Of a stretch of 64,000 nt of DNA, positions 52,201 to 61,200 are shown piece by piece. The notes under the pieces were generated by a model. That model saw only the letters and a list, made by a program, of their open reading frames with translations. It was not told the DNA's origin and did not search any database. Position 1 is the stretch's first letter. Each line of letters starts with the position of its first letter. This DNA is from Hippasteria phrygiana (taxonomy: Eukaryota > Echinodermata > Asteroidea > Valvatida > Goniasteridae): the NCBI GenBank assembly GCA_037893225.1, contig JAZGUH010000005.1, forward strand, positions 806,001 to 870,000, written 5' to 3'. Made by a program: the position numbers and the translations under genes.

Positions 52201-55200
52201 AATAATTCAATCTACTTGTAGATGATTTTGTTTCTGTTTAAAGTGCTGTAAAATAGGTATTTATCTTCCAACTGAGCTATCTTGCCCTATGTTGGCGGTC
52301 TCCAAAATTGTCAGTGTCTTTGTTCGGGGGTGCTAGTCAGAAGTCGTAAACCCATAATGCCGTATAGCCAGGGATCACGCCCCCAACTTTACGATGCAAC
52401 CTGAGAAGCGACATTGTAGGGAGCGCTCAATGAGGATACGACTTTTAAATGGCCGATCGTAGCCATTTTCCCTTTAGATTTGCCACTGATTGCTGTATGT
52501 GCGTGTTATTGTCCTGAATGTTGGTGATTGTGAAAATGAATATCTTGCACCGCTAGTTCTGTGGATTCAAGTACTGCACTTACAGCACGCTGTAAAATGA
52601 CATTGTAGCAGGGTGTCTGTTCCTGTGAGTCAGATGTATGGTTATGTACATGTGGGTAAAACGGTAGGAACAGGGTTAATTAAAGTAATGAGGAAAAAAT
52701 AGTTTCGGGTAAAATGGTTGAAAGATGCAACGTTAGAAAGTAGACAGTTTGGCTTGGTTTTGGCCACTGTGTGTTATCACACGGTAAAGGTTTGTATAGA
52801 GATCACTACATATAGGTTTATCATTAAAGACAGTTTTGCTTTCTGTTGGATAAATGGAGGATATTGTCATATAAATCCATGCGTTCAAGCCATTGCCCTT
52901 GTTAACTCATTCCACTCTCCATTACTTTTCCTGGTTCCCTTCATCCAACATTTCCCCTTCCCCGATATCCGAAACCCCTTTAGGCCCGGTGCAAAGAAGC
53001 GTCGCCGGCGCGAAGCCCTACAGGATCCCCCGGCAGCGACAGTCCTGGCCTACACCTCTCCCACCCCCCTGGGCCAGGCTAACGACACCACTCCTAGTGT
53101 GATCGTACCCATGGGAACATCCCCGGCCCCTACGCCGTTTCCCTTCCAGGAGCAGTTTGTACGGAACACGACGGTGGTGCTGGCCAACCTGGATCACTTC
53201 ACGGAGTATGTGGTGGAGGTGGTCGCCTGTAATAAGGACCAATGCGGCCTCAAAATGGCTACCTTTGCAAGGACACTACCAAAGGGTGAGTTTCCTTTCT
53301 GTCAGAGAGGTAATCAAGTCATCACAAGTTGCATCGGAAGTCACGTAGTAAGTCGCGTCGCAATCAATCACAAGTCACATCAGAAGGTCCAGTCTTGGAT
53401 CAAACCACAAGGGACCGTCTTCTAAAGTGTGGCGTCATTTCAACGTAAACCACACAGACGGACTGGCTCCAACCATGGTCGATCTGTCGCCCTATATTAT
53501 GGGACAGTACGCCATCAAGTTGTAGCACAGGAGATGCCATTTTTCGAACTGTACGGTTGATAAGTTCCCCAAACCACCTCGTTGATCGGGGGGAATTTCT
53601 CAGGATATTTTAGGACAGCAACACTGAAAAGCATTCGGAAACTGGTAAATAGTTAGTGTCGGGGAACCAGACTACAAAAAACAGCTTTTTATTTTTTTAT
53701 TTTCATTTTCCCAGCATCTATGCACACAAAGCAAGTCAGTGTTATAGTATTTGCTTTGAAAGACTAACCCCCAAATCCATTTATTTCTGAAAATTACAGC
53801 AAAAGCAAATGTTGTTTATAAGAAGCTACCGGTACATGTACAGCCCTCCATTACTGACTTGGTAAAGGTCGGGCCATCACACTTTTATCCCTTTTTAATA
53901 TGATAACCTACTACGCACATGTAACCTTGCCTGCTGCAGCTGACGCCGATGCCATCGTATCCTCCCTGATGGCCAACATCACCTTCATCGAAGCCCACAA
54001 AAGCCGCATCAAGCTGACTTGGGAGGAACCTAAGAATCCCAACGGCATCATCCTCGTACACGAGATTCTGTACTCCAAGGTGGGGCCTCAAGAAGGAGAC
54101 GCGAGCCCAGCAGAGGAAGACAGCCATTCCCAGAAGGGTGAGGGTGTGGGGGCGACTCCGACCGCAGAGGTACGCACACTACGGTTGCATAGTTTGGGGG
54201 GGAAAAGGGGGATATGACTGTTTTTAAACGTATGGTGCAGCATTGGCAGAGTTGACACAACAGTTGCAGGCAGGGTTCATACTTTGTGTGATTTAACCCT
54301 TTCCGTACCAATGTCGAGCGAGTAAACTCGACAAGCCACAGCACCCCTGTTGCTTTACCAATGTCAGTTTACTCGGCAAGGAAACCACACACCAGAGTAT
54401 CCAAACAACAAATATATTCACCATGTTTCAACGAACTGTAGTGCTTGTGTTTTCCGCTGTCCATACATGATCTATATACCAACGGAAAGAGCTTGTTCGG
54501 ATCTTTCCAATGGTGCTATCAAATTCATGTGTCACCATGACAATATTTTGAGAAAACTGTATCCGAAGTTTTCCTGTAGAGTTATGTGTATGGAGTGCCA
54601 CTAGTTCATGCAACTTTCCTGTTTGATAAAGTGGGCCAGAAGAGAAAACAGCCGTAACTTTGCTATTTTAGCAGTTATGACTTTAATTTTTTACACCACA
54701 TGAAAGAGACATTTTTATAGAACGTACTTTACACACATTTTCCTTTTCAATCAGTTGTGAAAGTTAGAATTCAACCTGTTCTCTGAGTCACAAAAAAAAT
54801 AGTGGAAGAACGTTATTTTAACCATGGTTTTGTGCACATAACTAATGGGCTTATTTCATTTATTGAAATAAAACTAAGCCACTGCATTTTTGGAGGCCTT
54901 CAGATCAGGGTTGTTTGATTTAAATCACTCGATTTAAATCATTCGATTTAAATCATGATTTAAATCACTGGAATTTTTTTTTTAAAACATCACTAATAAA
55001 AATCAAGTTTTGATTTTATTTTTAATTTCTGTTAGTTTTTTAATGTAAAAAACTGACTTTCAATGATGGTCATTTAAATTGACTTATTTGAAACAAATGT
55101 TTTATGCCAATGGTACGATGGTAAAAAAAAAAAAAATTTGATTTAAATCAAAAAAATCTGATTTAAATTTAAAAAATCATGATTTTTATCAACTCCGCTT

Positions 55201-58200
55201 CAGATACAATTTTCAAAAAAATGACGGAAAAGATATCTCAGGAGGATTAGTACTGTTGCCATCTTTATAAACAGTAAGCTTTCAAATTGAAACTAATCAA
55301 TTTCAATTGTTGTCATGACCAAATGATAAATCTGGAGATTTATCCTTGATTTAGATCTGGAGCAAGGAAAACGGTACGGGTGGTAGGGCTCGCAACCTAA
55401 AATGTGGCCAACCCCACCACCTCTGTTGTAGCCCTTTACCTAGAGTGGCTTTTAGCCTTGAATTGGGCGATTTTTCCCCCCCAAGAAATGAGTAATAATA
55501 ATAATATGAGAATTGCTGCTTTTTCTCCCACAGGGCAAACTGGAAGAGAAGGTGATCTGCCTGTCGGTAGCCACGTTTCACCAGCACCATGGCTACGAGT
55601 TTGCGCTAGACCCTGGCAATTACTCGGCTAGAGTCCGGGTCATATCTCTGGCGGGAGAGGGGCCCTGGACCGAGCCTATTACCTTCAACGTCCCAGAGCC
55701 TAAAAGTGGGTAGTTTTGTCAAGTCTTAGTGCTGGTATATATATGTAGCGCTTTATACGAACGTCTCAAAGCACTTCACAATATTACCACTGGTCATAGA
55801 TCATCGGTCCATCAGATCAGTTATACAGCAGTTTAAACGTAGTATACAACATTTGCAAACATCAAAAAACAAAACTACTGAATTATTACGAAATACCGTA
55901 CTAGACTGTAAGTCAATAGCAGTCTCAATCATCCTGTGAAATCATGGCGCCTGGTGTGCTGTCGTTTTCAAGAAAAGTAGAAATTTATATCGTTTTTCAA
56001 CGATTATCGGCCAACATTCGTTGGAAATAGTCTAGTTCTCCGACCTGATAATTCAGGTGCTGAAGGGGTTAAGATCGGTGCAATCTAGGCCTATACCCTC
56101 ACAGGTTCCGACCTTGAAACTTTACAAAAATCAAAATAGAAAAAGCTATAATTGTTCTGAAATGGTGACGAATATGGTTCATACGAAATGAAGATTTTAT
56201 TCTATTTTTGTGAATAGTAATTTAGTATTATCAAAGCTCAGGATACAAAAAAAAACACTCACAAAAAAATATTCCATTATGGCTGTGACATTACTCGCTA
56301 CGCCCCTGATATCCAGAGCTGTGTACAAATTGCAGTAATGTCGTCAAGACCATCACAAGACCACACAAGACCCTGCAAGACCAGCACAAGGCCTTCACTC
56401 TAATAATTCAAGTCTTAAGCTATTCAAATGAACTGTAATAAAAGCATTCCTTTGTCATGGTTCATGCCTGTTTAATACTTGTGCCTGTTACAAGCTGGTC
56501 TTGTGATGGTCTCGTGATGGTCTCGTGATGGTCTCGACTACATCACTGACATATTGCTCAGTGTATTCTGACAGTCAAAATGATAATAGGTAAGTTGTGA
56601 GTTTTCTCTTCTTCTCTCACATCCAGAAGTGCCGCCGCCGACACCACAAGATTCAGGCTTGGGTGCGATGGGTATCACCATCGGTGTCTGCGTAGCCTTT
56701 GTCATCATCCTCATCGTGGTAATCTGGGCCCTGGTCAGATGGAGGTAAGTACACAACTTGCCAGTTGGTTATTTAGGAAAAGGCATTTATGAATGGGAAT
56801 AAAAAAGGGTAGGCCTGTGGCTTGTGCATACAGAATTATGATATTGATACTTTTGAGATAAGAAAGGCATTTATGAATGGCAATATGAGTGGGAATAAAA
56901 GAGGGTAGGCCTGTGACTGTTGGTTTAATATTGACATAGGATTGGTTTATTATCCACTTCCAAGATGATACTTTCCTTTGATACTTTCCTTCACAGATAC
57001 AAGAAAAACCAAATGCCGGATGGTGTACTGTATGCCTCTGTGAACCCTGAATACATGAGTACCAGTGACAGTAAGTACTAAAGTTGTAAGCTAGCACCAG
57101 TCAATTATTGTATATGGAGGGGTTGGGGTGCTTTTTAATTTTTTTTGTTAAATTATGTATTATGCAATGGGGCCGGACAGCACAGAAATACATCATAACG
57201 CAAAAACATGTAAACATACAGTTTAATATGAGAGAGACTGGGATTGCGGGTAACACCATGTGAAATAAATCTTTTCTGGGAAGAAGTGTGGTTCTGAACA
57301 GAACCGGGATGAGTGTGTAACTCGATGTTTCGGACAGTGTGCTCTGTCCGTCCTCACACTCCTGAGGACGGACAGAGCACACTGTCCGAAACATCGAGTT
57401 ACACACTCATCCCGGTTCTGTTCAGAACCACACTTCTTCCAAGAAGAGATTTATTTCACATGGTGTTACCCGCAATCCCAGTCTCTCTCATATCGCACCC
57501 ACCATGCAAAGCTTCAAATCGTATCTATACAGTTTAATACACAGAGCCAAGTTTGACTTTACTGCCGAGGACAAGGCTTTGTCTTCTCTATTGTACCTGC
57601 GAGGACCGTGTTCAATAAAAGACCCCCTTCAGAGGACAACAATGATTTCATTGTTTCTTTATCCCTGTGTCCTCGATAGCAATACATGCACACGTTACAA
57701 AATCTCAACCTCTCTAAATGCTATTTGCAGTGTACGTTGCAGATGAGTGGGAATTTCCACGGAACCAGCTTGACATCATCTGCGAGTTGGGCAAGGGAAG
57801 CTTTGGCATGGTGTATGAGGGACATGCTAAGAAGATCTTACCCGAGGAAGTCGTCACCACGGTGGCCGTCAAATCGGTCCAGGCCAACGCCTCCATCCGG
57901 GATCGCATCGAGTTCTTGAATGAAGCTTCAGTCATGAAGTAAGACATTATGGCACGACTGACGCAAACAGGGACGTAGATAGTCAGCAAAGTTGGACCAA
58001 GTTAAACTTTAACCGACTATAGAGTATCAACTACAAAAGAATAACATTTTACCAAGAAATTGTCCACGATTCAGATGCCATTTTGTTAACCGTCTCTACT
58101 GCGAGTCTGCAATTCGAATCTTGTGTGCTGTCTGCGTTCATTACAACTTGTGTGCGGCTGTCATTGAAAGGGGGCTGTCATGCCAAGAACGGGCTATGCA

Positions 58201-61200
58201 GCCAAGCGTAAATGCAATATGTATTACCCTGAATAAAGTGGTCCTATTTGTCACACTTGGAGCCCCCCTACCCCCTTTCCCGGTAATGAAAGCTTTGTTT
58301 GAAAAAAAATGCTCCATCTATTCATTACACTCCCATTCAAGAACAAGATAGTTGAAACATGAATGGATTGAGCATGTGCAGGAATGCGCGTATAGCCGAC
58401 AACCAGCCAAACTGCGGCTATGGCTGTCGTCCGTATTGAAGAGGTTCAACTATGTTGTAATACTTTGTTCCTTGCAGGACCATCAACACACACCACGTGG
58501 TGAGGTTACTCGGTGTGGTGTCCAAGGGGCAACCCACCTATGTCATTATGGAGTACATGGCTCAGGGAGATCTTAAGAACTGGCTGCGTGCTCGCCGACC
58601 AGAGAACCAGGCGGATGTCCCTGTAAGTAGATGTATGGACAAGGTTCTAGGCCGTACAGCCCAGGGCCAATTACACAAAGTAAACTCAAGTTGCGATGCA
58701 TAACATGCAGTTTGAAAACGCTTCGTAGGAACCGTTTTAGAAAATGTATGACGCATTGAATTCATGATAAGTGCAATGTACGATACAAACAACAGTATTC
58801 CATCATAAAAGCTGTCCCTGTGTACTGCTCGACGTATTTTGTTATTTCTAAACATAACATAATAAAACGGATACCTTCAACACTGTTCTGTGCACCCTTT
58901 ATGTGTGGAACTACAAAGTACAGCCTTGTGGGGTCCTCAGTGGGAAGAATGCGACCCCACAAGTTTGTCTTTGTGTAAAGATGGCGCACAAGAAATCATC
59001 CCAGATACCGTGTTTGTAGCAGAATAGTCAGATTCCTTAGGTCTGGTAATTAGACTACCCTCGTGTAATAATGTGTAATCATGCATCATTACCCACAGCA
59101 TAACAGGAACTTTTGGCGAGGCCAAAATTGACAGCTTCGACTATGCCGAGTTGTGCAAAAGCCACGACCAACACTCCTGGGTTAATATTCTGATAAATTA
59201 CACTTTTTTCCACTGCCTTAAATCAAGTTACTCATTCTGATATCTACAGCTGCAGAATAGAAAATATCCACCCAGCCTCAAGGACATCCTAAACATGGGA
59301 GCCGAGGTAGCCGACGGTATGGCCTACCTGACGGCCCACAAGTATGTCCACCGCGACCTATCGGCCCGGAACTGCCTGGTGTCGGCCGAGACTACGTGCA
59401 AGGTGGCCGACTTTGGACTGGCGAGGGATATCTACCAGTCGGATTACTACCGCAAAGAGAAGGGCGGTATGCTGCCCATACGCTGGATGGCACCGGAGTC
59501 TATCAGAGACGGGGTTTTCACCGCAAGCTGCGATGTCTGGTCAGTACTTGAAAACTTTTGATATATCTGGGTTTGAGGTCTAAGGAGGAAAATTGCCCAA
59601 AAGAAATCATCCTTAAATTTGTTTGGGTTGTACTTACAATTATTTGAAAAAATACAAAAAACATAACATTGACAGAATTGTATTCCTATGCCATTTTCTG
59701 CAGTTTCAACTATTGTTGGATTATTGTATATGGTATGCTTGGCTGCACAAGCCTCTTGTGTCCGTTTCGCTTGGCTGCACAGGCCGCCCCGGCACCTTAC
59801 AATGATAACCGTACTCAAGGGGTTAAAGATATACATGCACAGTCTATCCTTTTGTTTTCATGTTTCACTTTGAAAGTTTTTGCTCCCAAATTGCTCTTTT
59901 TTTTCTTTCTAGCAATACAAAAGTTATTCACTTTTGCACGAGACATTCAATGAAAGTTACCTAATAATTACTTTACAAATGTTGAATCATTTGCTTTGTT
60001 GCACACAACCCCCCCTCAAGATTTCTGGTCATTGCCCACCAAGCATAAAATATACCAGGGGTGAGCTTTCTGCAAAGTTTTCCTGATTTCAGGATTTTCT
60101 GGTCTTCCAGATTTCCGGAAGATTTTTTGGTCCTCAAATTGTTTTTATCATTCCAAAATGTGACCCACTCTGCAAAAATCAGTCTGATGTGTTAAAAATA
60201 CATTTTTAAGCTTTTACAGTTGGTCTGAAAGAGCATGATATAAGCTTTCATTTGATATATGGTACAACTCTGTAGTGTAATGCATTTTTTTGTTTTTATT
60301 TTGTTCAGTGTGCGATTTCTTATAGTTATATTAAAGTCTGCGACATTAAACCACCTCGTACGTGAAAGTGTAATGCGCGACATCCATTTTTGCAGAGCGG
60401 GTCACATGACCTCTGCAACCTGAAACGGTCTTTTAATTTAAATAGAAAATCCATATTTTTTAGATGAATTTTTCAGCAGCGCCATTAAATGCCTCCGGTC
60501 GATGTTTCATGGATTTTTCATTTTCCTAAAATCTCACCCCTGTTTTACAACGCTGGAATATGGTTAGACGGTATTCAACGAGCTTGGTCCGTGCGATTCT
60601 GTAGAGATGGGTCGGTTGAAGACGTCTTGTTACGATTTGTTGTCTGCAGGTCGTTCGGTGTGTTAATGTGGGAGATCGCCACTTTGAGCGAGCTGCCGTA
60701 CCAAGGTATGTCCAATGAGGAGGCTGGAGAATACATCAAGAATGGAAACGTCTTGAACAAGCCTGAATGCTGTCCGGAAACACTGTGAGTACAGAAACAA
60801 GTCAGTATATTGGACAGGGGAGCTCGCTTGCTGTCGCTTTGTGTGCATTAAAGATGGCAGAGACCATAAGCTGCTTATGTCCGTGCTTTGAATGAAGATT
60901 TCAATTCAATGGATTCCCCCCCCCCCCCAAACAAATGGAAGAAAACTGTATGTGACCCACTCTACAAACACAGGGCTGTACTTAATCCCTTGCGTACAGT
61001 TGACACAAATACGTGCAGATTGAAAATTGCCACCTGGCTGGTTGACGTCTATACACGCCAATTTCTACATTTTCAATCCATTATTGGGGTATTGTGTACG
61101 TTATGCTTGGCTGCATAACGCAGCCTGACGCCCCAGCGCCCCCATGAAATACCCGGTATGCTCGGGTTCAAGGGGCAAACAAATCTTCATATAAGTGATT

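Larger units (their letters stand above)
41669..52983. other. Intron 9 (11.3 kb), the largest between visible exons
   Basis: It separates the alpha-CT exon from the cleavage-site exon. No exon-like sequence is recognised. It contains the elements listed between 41741 and 51790, a poly-T block (45800-45846), a G-rich array (52048-52130) and AT-rich DNA. A short ORF pair at 43418-43660 shows no family resemblance. Confidence 0.7.

Noticed and set aside
52718..53425. Reading the whole 235-codon frame as one exon
   Set aside because: Only 52984-53285 fits the receptor: a good acceptor and donor bracket it, and both phases match the neighbours. The flanking parts of the frame are intron.
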